Below, piece after piece: positions 22,058 to 32,500 of a stretch of DNA of 64,000 nt. Source of the DNA: Aquarana catesbeiana. Taxonomy: Eukaryota; Chordata; Amphibia; Anura; Ranidae. The position numbers were made by a program, and so were the translations under genes. The stretch lies in contig NC_133328.1 of the NCBI RefSeq assembly GCF_042186555.1, positions 502,040,472 to 502,104,471 on the forward strand, written 5' to 3'. The notes beneath the pieces were generated by a model. That model searched no databases and had not been told where the DNA came from. It was given only the letters and a program-made list of their open reading frames with translations. The first letter of the stretch is position 1; each line of letters begins with the position of its first letter.

Positions 22058-23600
22058 ATGCTCCTTATTTTCTTCCTTCTCACATTGGTGTCTTCTATCC
22101 TCAAATTAACTTTACTCTACCCCTTCTCTCTTCCCTGCAGCATGCACATATCACCCTCACTCCTATCCTCTGCCTACTATGCCACCCATTATCTCCTGCA
22201 TTTGCTGCATCCACATGTTGACATAAACACCAGGGCCACTAGACACGTGCGCTCATGCACATCCCAATCCCATCTTGCCTTTCTTGCCCTCCTCCTTCTC
22301 CTAGTCTCAGGTGACATTTTTCCTAATCCTGGTCCGCCATTTTCCAACTGCAAGCCACATATCCAATACTCCTCCCCCTCTGGCAACCACCACAATCCAC
22401 TCAGTTTATTTTTTATCCCCCTGCTTCCTCAAAGCAGCCCACCAATCTCATGCGCTCTTTGGAAAGCCTGCTCCATCTGTAAAAAGCTAACATCTGTACA
22501 TGACCTCTTCTTCTCTCATGGCTTTAACATACTCACCATAACAGAAACCTGGCTTCAAAATTTTTACTCAGCTTCTCCTGCTGCCCTCTCCCATGGTGGT
22601 CTCCATTGGACTCACTCCCCCAGACCCAACAGACAGAAAGGAGGTGGAGTTGGCTTCCTTCTATCCCCACAAAGCACCTTCCAAGTCCTTCCTGTCCCTC
22701 CCTCTCTATCCCTCTCTTCTTTCGAGATGCACAGTATTTGTCTGTTTTCTCCCATTTCGCTGAGGATTGCAGCAATTTATCGGCCTCCTGGGTGACTTGG
22801 TGACTATGCTGCCTGGCTACCCTACTTTCTCTCCTCTGAAATACCCACTATCATTCTTGGTGACTTCAACATTCCTGTCAATGTTAACAGCCCAACTACA
22901 GCTAAACTTCTCGACTTAACCTAATTTTTTGACCTAACCCAATGGACACATACTTCCACTCACTCCAATGGTAATACCCTTGACCTTATATTCTCCCATC
23001 TCTGCAGCCCTGGCAACCTCACCAACACCCCCTTTCCTCTCTCTGATCACAACCTCATTACTTTCACTGTATCCTTGCCTCCAACCACCCATCCCTCCAA
23101 GCAGCAAACAATTACTTGTAGAAACCTTCGCCACTTTAACTCTTCTCTTCTCTATTCTGCTACTGACCACCTATATGACATAATCTCTCCCCTGTCCTGT
23201 CCTGACCTGGCCACCTCTGTCTACAACAGTTCACTCTCATCATAACTAGATGCACTTGCTCTTCTAACCACACACAGAATCAGCCCCCGGCCGTTACAAC
23301 CCTGGCAAACTGACAACACTAGAAATCTCAAGAGACATTGCCGTGCTCTTGATTGACTGTGACGTAAAACCAAATGCCTGCAAGACTTCACCCTATATAA
23401 ATCTGACCTTCTAAAATACAATTCATGCCTCCATGCTGCCAAACAAGTCTACTTTGTCTCTCTTTTTAATTCCTTGTCATCCAGTCCCCGTCGGCTCTTC
23501 TCAGCCTTTAACTCTCTTTTTCGTCCCCCACCCCCTCTACCCACTAACTCACTCACTGCCCAAGAGATTGCCAATCACTTCAAAGACAAGATTGATGTAA
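22058..23600 (+). pseudogene. L2 ORF: N-terminal region and endonuclease
   Basis: Endonuclease part of the L2 protein. The first frame (22058-22795) has a hydrophobic start, then SGDIFPNPGP, a position where L2/CR1-type proteins commonly carry a conserved NPGP-like motif. Next come ILTITETWL (the ETWL catalytic motif), GGGVGFLLS and IAAIYRPPG. Other frames continue with IILGDFNIPV (about 22850), LSDHNLITFTVSLPP (about 23045) and a linker ending in HFKDKIDVI at the palindrome insertion. Multiple stops and frame changes make it a pseudogene. Confidence 0.8.
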
Positions 23601-24684
23601 TTTGTGAGTAGGGATGAGCCGAACACCCCCCTGTTCGGTTCGCACCAGAACATGCGAACAGGCAAAAAATGTGTTCGAACACACGAACACCGTCTATGGG
23701 ACACGAACATGAATAAACAAAAGTGCTAATTTTAAAGGCTTATATGCAAGTTATTGTCATAAAAAGTGTTTGGGGACCTGGGTCCTGCCCCAGGGGACAT
23801 GGATCAATGCAAAAAAAGTTTTAAAAACGTCCGTTTTTTCAGGAGCAGTGATTTTAATAATGCTTAAACAATAAAAGTGTAATATTCCTTTCAATTTTGT
23901 ACCTGGGGGGTGTCTATAGTATGCCTGTAAAGGGGCGCATGTTTCCCGTGTTTAGAACAGTCTGACAGCAAAATGACATTTCAAAGGAAAAAAAGTCATT
24001 TAAAACTACTTGGGGCTATTAATGAATTGCCGGTCCGACAATACACATAAAAGCTCATTGATCAAAACGGCATGGAAATTCCCCACAGGGGAACCCCAAA
24101 CCAAAATTTAAAAAAAAAATGATGTGGGGTCCCCCTAAATTCCATACCAGGCCCTTCAGGTCTGGTATGGGTATTAAGGGGAACCCCGGCCAAAATTAAA
24201 AAACAAAATGGCATGGGGTCCCCCTCAAAATCTTTACCAGACCTGAAAGATCTGGTATGGGTTTTAAGGGGAACCCCGCGCCAAAATAAAAAAAAAAAAT
24301 GTCGTGGGGTCCCCCCAAAAATCCATATCAGACCTGGCAGGCCGCAGGAAAAGAGGGAGGGATGAGAGAGCGCCCCCCCTCCTGAACCATACCAGGCCAC
24401 ATGCCCTCAACATTGGGAGGGTGCTTTGGGGGTAGCCCCCCAAAACACCTTGTCCCCATGTTGATGGGGACAAGGGCCTCATTCCCACAACACTTGCCCG
24501 GTGGTTGTGGGGTTCTGCAGGCGGGGGGCTTATCGAAATCTGGAAGCCCCCTTTAACAAGGGGACCCCCAGATCCCGGCCCTCCCCCCCTGTGTGAAATG
24601 GTAAGGGGGTACTCCTACCGTTTCACAAAAAAACTGTCAAAAATGTTAAAAATGACAAGAGACAGTTTTTGACAATTCCTTTAT

Positions 24685-24864
24685 TTAAATGCTTCTTCTT
24701 TCTTCTATCTTCTTTCTTCTATCTTCTATCTTCCTTCGGTTTCTTCCTCCATCTTCTTCTTCTGGTTCCTCTGGTTCTTCTGCTTCTTCTTCTGGTGTTC
24801 TCATCCGGCATCTTTCTCCGTGGCGTCTTCTTCCCTTCTTCTCCTCAGGCCGATCTGCATTCAT
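24685..24864 (-). CDS. Small charged ORF in left arm of palindrome (59 aa, uncertain)
   Basis: Starts at ATG 24864, 54 bases downstream of the outward TATA-like box, and ends at a TAA that overlaps the AATAAA (24685-24680). The peptide begins MNADRPEEKKGRRRH and is Glu/Arg/Lys-rich throughout. Its counterpart in the other arm has a similar start and the shared block RTPEEE.EEPEEPEE. A purine-rich sequence is open by composition, and copy 2 of the element does not keep the frame, so coding is doubtful. Confidence 0.25.
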   Translation of the reverse strand: MNADRPEEKKGRRRHGERCRMRTPEEEAEEPEEPEEEDGGRNRRKIEDRRKKIEERRSI

Positions 24865-24917
24865 GATGGCATGATGGGAGGCTCCCGCTGTGTGACGCTT
24901 CTCCTCTTTTGACGGTT

Positions 24918-25041
24918 CTTAAATAACGGAGGGCGGGGCCACCCAGTGATGCACGGGGACTTGACCGGACTTCCCTGTGGCATTCCCCATGACGTCAGAG
25001 GGGGCGGGGTCACTGGGTGGCGCCACCCTCTGTTATTTAAG
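24918..25041. promoter_or_regulatory. Divergent promoter-like centre of giant palindrome copy 1
   Basis: Two outward-facing TATA-like boxes, TTATTTAAG read leftward (24918-24926) and rightward (25033-25041), flank a GC-rich core with GGGCGGGG boxes on each side and a TGACGTCA (about 24990-24997). This symmetric arrangement is a textbook layout for divergent transcription. Activity is inferred only. Confidence 0.5.
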
Positions 25042-25094
25042 AACCGTCAGAAGAGGAGAAGCGTCACATGGCGGGAGCCTCCCATCATGCCATC

Positions 25095-25244
25095 ATGGAT
25101 GCGGAGCGGCCCGAGAAGAAGAAGGGAAGAAGACGCCGAGGAGGAAGATGCCAGACGAGAACACCGGAGGAAGAACCAGAAGAACCAGAAGAACCAGAAG
25201 AAGATGGAGGTAGAAACCGAAGGAAGATAGAAGAAAGAAGATAG
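25095..25244 (+). CDS. Small charged ORF in right arm of palindrome (49 aa, uncertain)
   Basis: ATG at 25095, 54 bases after the TATA-like box; it reads MDAERPEKKKGRRRR, then CQTRTPEEEPEEPEEPEE, and ends at 25244 before AATAAA at 25264-25269. It mirrors the left-arm ORF. The two differ at several residues while both staying open, but the sequence is almost entirely purine on this strand and stop codons are therefore rare by chance. Confidence 0.25.
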   Translation: MDAERPEKKKGRRRRGGRCQTRTPEEEPEEPEEPEEDGGRNRRKIEERR

Positions 25245-26349
25245 AAGAAAGAAGAAGCATTTAAATAAAGGAATTGTCAAAAACTGTCTCTTGTCATTTT
25301 TAACATTTTTGACAGTTTTTTTGAGAAATGGTAGGGATTGTACCCCCTTACCATTTCACACAGGGGGGAGGGCCGGGATCTGGGGGTCCCCTTGTTAAAG
25401 GGGGCTTCCAGATTCCGATAAGCCACCGCCCGCAGACCTCCCAACCACCGGGCAAGGCTTGTGGGGATGAGGCCCTTGTCCCCATCAACATGAGGACAAG
25501 GTGTTTTGGGGGCTACCCCAAAGCTCCCTCCCAATGTTGAGGGCATGTGGCCTGGTATGGTTCAGGGGGGGCGCTCTCTCGTCCCCCCCTCTTTTCCTGT
25601 GGCCTGCCAGGTTGCGTGCTCATATAAGGGTCTGGTATGGATTTTTGGGGGGACCCCACGTAATTTTCTTAAAATTTTGGCACGAGGTTCCCCTTAAAAT
25701 CCATACCAGACCTCTCAGGTCTGGTATAGATTTTGACGGGGACACCATGCCATTTTTCTTTTTAATTTTGGCTGGGGTTCCCCTTAATATCCATACCAGA
25801 ATTTTGGTTCGGGGTTCCCCTGTGGGGAATTCCCATGCCGTTTTTATCAATGAACTTTTATGTGTAATGTCGGACCGGCAATTCATTAATAGCTGCGAGT
25901 AGTTTTAAATGACTTTTTTTCCTTTGAAATGTCATTTTGCTGTCAGACTGTTCTAAACACGGGAAACATGCGCCCCTTTACAGGCATACTATAGACACCC
26001 CCCAGGTATGAAATTTAAAGGAATATTACACTTTTATTGTTTCACTTTAAACATCACTAAAATCACTGCTCCCGAAAAAACGGATGTTTTTAAAACTTTT
26101 TTTTGCATTGATCCATGTCCCCTGGGGCAGGATCCAGGTCCCCAAACACTTTTTATGACAATACCATGCATATAAGCCTTTAAAATTAGCACTTTTGATT
26201 TCTCCCATAGACTTTTAAAGGGTGTTCCGCGGCTTTCGAATTTGCCGCGAACACCCCAAATTGTTCGCTGTCCGGCGAACTGCCGAACAGCCGATGTTCG
26301 AGTTGAACATGAGTTCGACTTGAACTCGAAGCTCATCCCTATTCGTGAG

Positions 26350-27900
26350 GATACCTCCACTGTGCGTACATCTTCCCCACCCAACATGCCTTGCCTAACA
26401 GCACATTTAACACTCTCCTCTTTTGAATAGGCTACTACTGAAGAGGTTACAAAACTTTTCACAGATGCCCACTTAACAAATTGTCCCCTGGATCCTGTTC
26501 CCTCACAACTACTACGGTCACCCTCTTCTTCTATCTTATGCTCCCTCACTCACATCTTCAATCCCTCTCTCTCCCCTCTAAAACATGCGCAGATTACTCC
26601 CATACTTAAAAAGCCCTCACTGGACCCTAACAACCTGAACAACTTAAGACCCATCTCATTGTTCCCATTCACCTCTAAACTTCTAGAACGCTTAGTCTAC
26701 AACCGTCTTGGCTCCTAGCTCAGTGAAAATAACCTCTTGACCCTTTACAGTCTGCTCACAGCACTCCACAAAAACTGCCTTACTAAAACTCACTAACGAT
26801 TTACTAACTGCTAAAACCATCAGCCAGTACTCCATACTCCTATTACTTTTTGACCACCCGCTCCTTCTCAATAAACTACATTCCCTTGGCCTCCGAGATT
26901 CTGCTCTATCCTGGTTCTCTGCCTATTTATCACAGCACTCCTTCAGTGTCACCTATAACTCTGTCTCCTCCTCTCCATTGCCCCTTTCTGTGGGCGTACC
27001 CAAGGCTCTGTTCTTGGACCCCTTCTCTTCTCTATCTACACCTCCTCCCTTCTTCGTCACTTAATAACCGCTCATGGCTTCCAATACCACTTATACATTG
27101 ATGATACCCAAATCTATCTGTCTACTCCTCACCTCACTCCTTCAGTCTCCTCTCACATTACTAACTTACTAACTGACATATCAGCATGGATGTCACACCA
27201 CTTCCTTAAACTAAATCTCTCTAAAACTGAGCTATAAACATTCCCCCTGCCCGTGCCCCCCTCCATGAATTTTCCATAAAAATCAACAATGCAACCATCA
27301 GTCCCTCCCCTCACGCCAGGGTTCTAGGTGTAATCCTAGACTCTGACTTGTCATTTCAGCCTCAAATCCAATTGTTGTCAAAAGTTTGTAGAATTCACCT
27401 CCGTAACATCTCTAGAATTCACCCCTTTTTAACAAATGAAACCACCAAGCTGCTCATTCCATCATTGTTATCTCTCGCCTTGACTATTGCAACTCTCTCC
27501 TCATTGGCCTGCCTCTCCATATGCTATCCCCTCTTCAGTCTATCATGAATGCTGCTGCCAGACTTATCCACCTTACCAACCGCTCAGTGTCTGCCAACTC
27601 TCTCCTCCAATCCCTATACTGGCTCCCAATCACCCAGTGAATTAAGTTTAAAATACTAACCACAACATACAAAGCCATTCACAACTCTGCCCCGAGCTAC
27701 ATCACCAATCTTGTCTCCAAATATCACCCAAATCGTCCTCTCCGCTCTTCTCAAGACCTCCTACTCTCAAGCTCTCTCATCTCCTCCTCTAATGCTCATC
27801 TCCAGGATTTCTCCAGAGCCTCTCCCATCCTCTGGAACTCGCTACCTCCACCTGTCCGACTATCCTCTACTCTTGCTACCTTTAGGCGATCCCTGAAAAC
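26350..27900 (+). pseudogene. L2 ORF: reverse transcriptase remnants
   Basis: Continuation of the L2 protein after the palindrome insertion. Across several frames: HAQITPILKKPSLDP and NNLRPISLFPFTSKLLERLVYNRL (about 26585-26710), GSVLGPLLFSIYTS (about 27005-27045), YIDDTQIYLS (about 27095-27125, the catalytic YxDD) and WMSHHFLKLNLSKTEL (about 27185-27235), then the C-terminal region to about 27900 (CNSLLIGLP-like, RSFRTSLKTHLF-like). Many stops and shifts; no intact frame longer than 83 codons. Confidence 0.8.
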
Positions 27901-28194
27901 TCATCTCTTCAGGAAAACCTGTAACGTCTCTAACTAATCTTTTACCACTTCCATCAGCTCATTCCCCACAGTTACAACCTTTTGTACCACCTGCCCCACC
28001 CTATTAGATTGAAAGCTCTTCTGAGCAGGGCCCTCCTAATTCTCCTCTATCTTATTGTATTATAACTGTATTGTCTCCCTTTTATATTGCAAAGCGCTGC
28101 GTTGGCGCTATATAAATCCTGTATAATAATAATAATAATAATTTCATACAGTACTGTAATCTTACAGATTACAGTACTGTATGTGTTATGATTT

Positions 28195-28475
28195 TTACAT
28201 TTTTTAATTTGCCGCCAGGCTCTGCCCCCGTGCGTTGCGACGCTCGCAGGGAACAAAGCCTTGCACAGAGAGGCTTCGGGAGGAGGACACCTCCTGCAGA
28301 CACTGTGGGGGGACAACGCAGGATCCTGGGGACAAGGTAAGTATACCGCTCCAGGATCTTGCAACGCTCACAGGGAACGGAGCCTGGCACAGAGAGGCTT
28401 CGGGAGGAGGACACCTCCCGCAGACACAGCAGGGGGACATCGCAGGATTATGGGGACAAGGTAAGTATACCGCTC
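28195..28475 (+). repeat. Two tandem units of about 125 bp
   Basis: The block GCACAGAGAGGCTTCGGGAG, followed by GAGGACACCTCC, CAGACAC, GGGGACAAGGTAAGTATACC and GCTCCAGGATC, occurs twice in direct order (units near 28225-28350 and 28351-28475). Both have short open frames that are repeat artefacts. The GGACAAGGTAAGT junctions look like splice donors but have no supporting exon. Confidence 0.8.
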
Positions 28476-28494
28476 CAGGATCCTGCAATGCAAT

Positions 28495-28556
28495 CCCGAG
28501 TGTGGCTCGGGGTTACCGCTAATGGTGCTGAAAATTAACCCCGAGCCACACTCGGG
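28495..28556. repeat. Perfect 21-bp stem hairpin with 20-nt loop
   Basis: 28495-28515 is the exact reverse complement of 28536-28556 (core GAGTGTGGCTCGGGG against CCCCGAGCCACACTC). The stem is GC-rich and would be very stable as RNA. Its role is unknown. Confidence 0.9.
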
Positions 28557-28573
28557 AATACCGTCAGGGAGAC

Positions 28574-28830
28574 TACTATGCCTGTAAAGTAGCGCATCTT
28601 TCCCATGTTTATAACAGTGCCACATCAAAATGACATTTCTAAAGGAAAAAATGTCATTTAAAACTGCTCGCGGCTGTAATGTATTGTCAGATCCTGACAA
28701 TATAAATAAAAATATTTTAAAAAATGGCGTGGATGTCACCCCCAAAATCCATACTAGGCCCTTCAGGTCTGGTATGGATATTAAGGGGAATCCCGCACCC
28801 AAATTAAAAAAAATGGCATGGGGGTCCCCC
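28574..28830 (+). repeat. Segment shared with the arms of the hAT giant palindromes
   Basis: Phrases ATGCCTGTAAAG, AAAATGACATTTC, GGTCTGGTATGGATATTAAG and AATGGCATGGGGG, in this order, match the left arm of copy 1 at about 23928-24220 and of copy 2 at about 52711-53000. Here they stand beside the hAT transposase gene, so this may be a subterminal region common to the autonomous and the palindromic elements. Confidence 0.65.
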
Positions 28831-28892
28831 AGGCACTATATATTCTGAACAGCAGTATATACTATATGGCTCTATATACTGTGCAGAAAAAA

Positions 28893-29470
28893 CAGGCCTT
28901 AGGTGTTGGTGGTACCAGAACACTGTAACCCCTCACAATTACTCTTGTTGGGCGCAGGAACGGGCCTTGCGTTGAAATATTATATCAAAAATTGTAATTA
29001 CATGCCCATGTTAAACAGGGGCATAAAATTGGGCCTTGGGTGGTGGTGGTGGTGCCACAACACTGTAACCCCTCACAGATACTCTTGCTGGGCACAGGAT
29101 CCGGCCATGCTGTGAAACATTAAATCAAAAATTGTAATTACATGCCCCTGTTAAACAGGGGCAGAAAAATTGGGCCTTGGGTGGTGGTGCCACAACACTG
29201 TAACCCTTCACAGATACTCTTGTTGGGTGCAGGAATGGGCCCTGCTGTAAAATATTATATCAAAAATTGTAATTACATGCCCCTGTTAAACAGGGGCATA
29301 AAAATTGGGCCATGGGTGGTGGTGGTGCCACAGCACTGTAAGCCCTCACAGATACTCTTGTTGGGTGCAGGAATGGGCCCTGCTGTGAAATATTAGATCA
29401 AAAATTGTAATTACATGCCCCTGTTAAACAGGGGCAGAAAAATTAGGCTTTGGGTGGTGCTGGTGGTGTC
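28893..29470 (+). repeat. Minisatellite, about 4.5 units of 137 bp
   Basis: Repeats with GCCTTGGGTGGTGGTGGTGC, CACTGTAACCCCTCACAGAT and TCAAAAATTGTAATTACATG start near 28893, 29032, 29174, 29310 and 29447. Each unit ends in a 21-base palindrome with arms TGCCCCTGTT and AACAGGGGCA. It lies just downstream of the hAT transposase stop; subterminal repeats are common in hAT elements. Confidence 0.9.
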
Positions 29471-29571
29471 CTAAACCAAAAATATTGTTGGAAGCTAGCA
29501 TCATCAAAATTGAGGAGGAATAGGAAAGTCAGCATAGGCAGTCTTCAAGGGATCCCACATCCAGAGCAAAT

Positions 29572-32500
29572 TCAATCAGTTACATCAGCATCAGGTGCTT
29601 GATAGCTGCTGATCCAAGACTGATTCATTTTAATGAATGTAAGCCTATCAACGGAGTCTGTGGGCAGGCGCACTCTTTGATCCGTTACAAACCCTCCCGC
29701 AGCACTGAATGTGCGTTCAGAAAGCACACTGAATGCAGGACAGGCCAGTAGCTCAATTGCATATTGAGCAATTTCTGGCCAGTGGTCCATCCTCAAGACC
29801 CAGTGACCCAGTGGATGCTCTGTTGGAAAGGTCCACAAATCTGCGCTTGCTCCTAGATATTCCTGTACTATGTAATGCAGACACTGGTGATAGTTGCTTG
29901 AACTGATCAGACCTTGGCGCTGAAGACTGAAAAATGGTTTCAAGGCATCGGTCAGCCGGTCACCTTCTCCACCGTTCTTCCTCTGACTGAACGAAGCCTC
30001 ATCAACATGTTGTCCAGCACCAAGAAACTGTAACCTCCCAGGGTCCAGAAAATAGTTGCACAAACCTTTCTTCAAGGCCTCCTGAAGATGTTTCATCCTC
30101 TGCTTCCTCTTCAAAGGCCGGATGAGTTCTACAACTTTACCCTTGTAATGTGGATCAAGAAGGGTTGCCAACCAGTAATGATCCCTCTCCTTGATACCAC
30201 AAATCCTAGGGTCCTTTCGCAGGCTTTTCAGAATCAGGGAGGCCATGCAGCGTAAGTTTGCAGAGGCATTCGACTCTGAGTCCTCTGGGTCACTAAGGAT
30301 CACATGATCCATAACTACCTCCTCCCAGCCATGTACAACTCCTTGGGTTTCTGGGGACTGAAAACCATCCCTTGAAGACTGCTGCTGAGTGTTATCCTCT
30401 ACATCCATGCTGACACAATCCTCCTCCTCTTCTTCCTGTGTATTTGGTGGGCCTGCTGGAATGCTATTTGGATAAAGGGAACCTTGAGAGGTAAGGAAGT
30501 CCTCCTCTTCCTCCCGCTGTTCTGCCTCAAGTACCCTGTCTATGATTCCACAAAGTGTGTGCTCCAACAGGAAGACTAGAGGGACAGTGTCACTGATGCA
30601 TGCATTGTCGTTGCTCACCATCTTTGTGGCCTCCTCAAATGGTGACAGTACAGTGCATGCATCCTTGATCAGTAGCCACTGGCATGGTGAAAAGAAGCCA
30701 AGCTCCCCTGACACTATCCTGGTGCCATACTTGCACAGGTACTCATTGATGGCCCTCTGTGGTGTTTGCAGCCACTGCAGCATTGCCAACGTTGAGTTCC
30801 ACCTGGTGGGCATGTCACAAATGAGGCGGTTTGTGGGCAGGTTGCATTCCCTTTGAATGTTAGGCAGCCGAGCACTGGCATTGTATGACCGGCGGAAATG
30901 ACCACAGACTTTTCTGGCCTGCCTCAGGAGATCCTGTAAGCCTGGGTACCTGCTCAAGAACAGCTGCACAACCAAATTCAGGATGTGTGCCAAACATGGA
31001 ACATGGGTCAAGTGTCCCTGTCGGAGGGCTGAGAGAAGGTTGGTGCCATTGGCATAGCGTCAACCCAACCACCTCTGAACCACCCCTGCAGAGCTGACAG
31101 AATCTCTGCCCTAGTATGGCTCCTGTCCCCTAGGCAAACCAACTCAAGCACCGCATGGTATCTTTTAGCCTGACTGCTTGCGTAGCCCCTTAAATGCTTT
31201 TGGAGCACCTCTGGTTCAGAGGACAAATCTGCAGAAGAGGCCATAGAGGAAGAAGAAGAGGAGAGGGTGGAGGAGAGAGCTGTGGTCGAATCACCACTAG
31301 CATTTTGGAGACGTGGTGGCGGAACAAGCTCCAATAACACTGGACCCTGTCTTGCATCCTTCCTAGCTGCCAGCAAAGTTATCCAGTGCACCATGAAGGA
31401 AAAGCAACGTACCTGTCCATGACTGCTGGACCATGAATCAATGGTAATATGAACCCTACTGCTGACCACCCTGTCCAACAAGGCCAAAACATTGCCTTCC
31501 ACATTCCAGTAGAGAGCCTTCCATGAAAAGAAATGGCGTTTTGGAACTTGCCACTGAGGTACAGCACATTCCGCAAATTCATGAAAGGGGGCAGAGTCTA
31601 CCAGCTGAAAAGGCAGCGGTTGCAGTGCTAGCAATTTGGCCAAGCTAGCATTTAGATGCTGAGCATGTGGATGGCTGGAACCGAATTTCTTTTTGCGGTT
31701 TAGCAACTGAGGCAGGGAAATTTGCCTGCTAAAATCAGATGGTGGTGTACTGCTAGCAGATGGGCTGGAAGTATTTGGGACACCTATGGCTATACCTTCA
31801 TTCCTCTCAGTGCAGGTTTTTGAGAGGACTGGAGGTATAGTAGGGTTGGAGTTCCCAGATAAGGAGCAAGGAGAAATCCGCCTTTTTCTTTGATGTGGGT
31901 TTTTTAAGTGCTGTTGCCAACGGACTGCATGGCAGGTCGTCATATGTCTGGTCAAGAATGTGGTGCCCAAGTGACTGCTGTTCTGGCCATGCTTGATCCG
32001 CTTCAGTCATAAGTTGCAAACAGCAACGGTGAGATCTGCTGCACACATGTCGAAAAAGGCCCACATCAAGGAACTTTTAAAAGTCAGCGGGGAGTCAGCA
32101 GCGCCCTGCACCTGTGGAGCTCTGCGGTGTGATGCAATAGGATGGCTGCCCTTAAGCTGCCCCCTAGAGGACATCCTGCCTCACTGGAGTTGTGCATTCT
32201 CCTCCTCCTCCTCTCTTCTCTTAGGCACCCAAGTACAGTCAGTGTCTCCTCTCTCCTTGCCACTGGAGCAAACTTGGCAGTATGCTGCAGCTGGTGGAAC
32301 ATGACTGCCAGTTTCTTGTCCTTCTTGGGCACCCCCTCTCTCTAGGCTCACGTTACTCCCTTCCTCAACCAGGGAACCAACATTGGAGCCTTCAAATCTC
32401 TGCGCATCCTCCAGCAGCATGTACCCAACACTGTGGTCGAATAATTCAGGGGGCTCCTTTGTGCATGTTGGTGGGGCTATGGAATTAGTGACTGTGGAAA

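Larger units (their letters stand above)
23609..26341. mobile_element. hAT-type giant palindrome (2.73 kb), copy 1
   Basis: Ends TAGGGATGAGC (23609-23619) and GCTCATCCCTA (26331-26341) are perfect inverted repeats. The flanks TTTGTGAG (23601-23608) and TTCGTGAG (26342-26349) are an 8-bp target duplication with one mismatch, as for hAT elements, and the insertion splits the L2 frame. Almost the entire interior is one inverted repeat: each left-arm block (for example ATTCCCCACAGGGGAACCCC near 24075) recurs in reverse near 25835. The centre is at about 24970-24990. No transposase is encoded, so it is non-autonomous. Each arm has an outward TATA-like box and an AATAAA. Confidence 0.85.
21796..28141 (+). 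mobile_element. L2-type LINE, interrupted by a giant palindrome
   Basis: A plus-strand L2-like element. Coding remnants run from 22058 to 23608 and resume from 26350 to about 27900. The 3' end has the L2-like AAAGCGCTGCGTTGGCGCTA followed by a TAATAA microsatellite tail to 28140. The sequence ATTTCATACAGTACTGTAAT lies both before the 5' end (from 21774) and after the tail (from 28141) and extends to 22-25 bases, which is a good candidate target-site duplication. The 2.73-kb insert at 23609-26341 is a separate hAT-type element. Confidence 0.8.

Noticed and set aside
24062..26549. Many 60-170-codon frames across the giant palindrome
   Set aside because: Each has a mirror frame in the other arm and in the other copy, interrupted differently; no domain is recognisable. 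Only the two small ORFs after the TATA-like boxes were kept, at low confidence.
28225..28522. Splice-donor-like GGACAAGGTAAGTATACC as exon ends of a host gene
   Set aside because: It repeats within tandem units, and no acceptor or coding exon could be linked to it.
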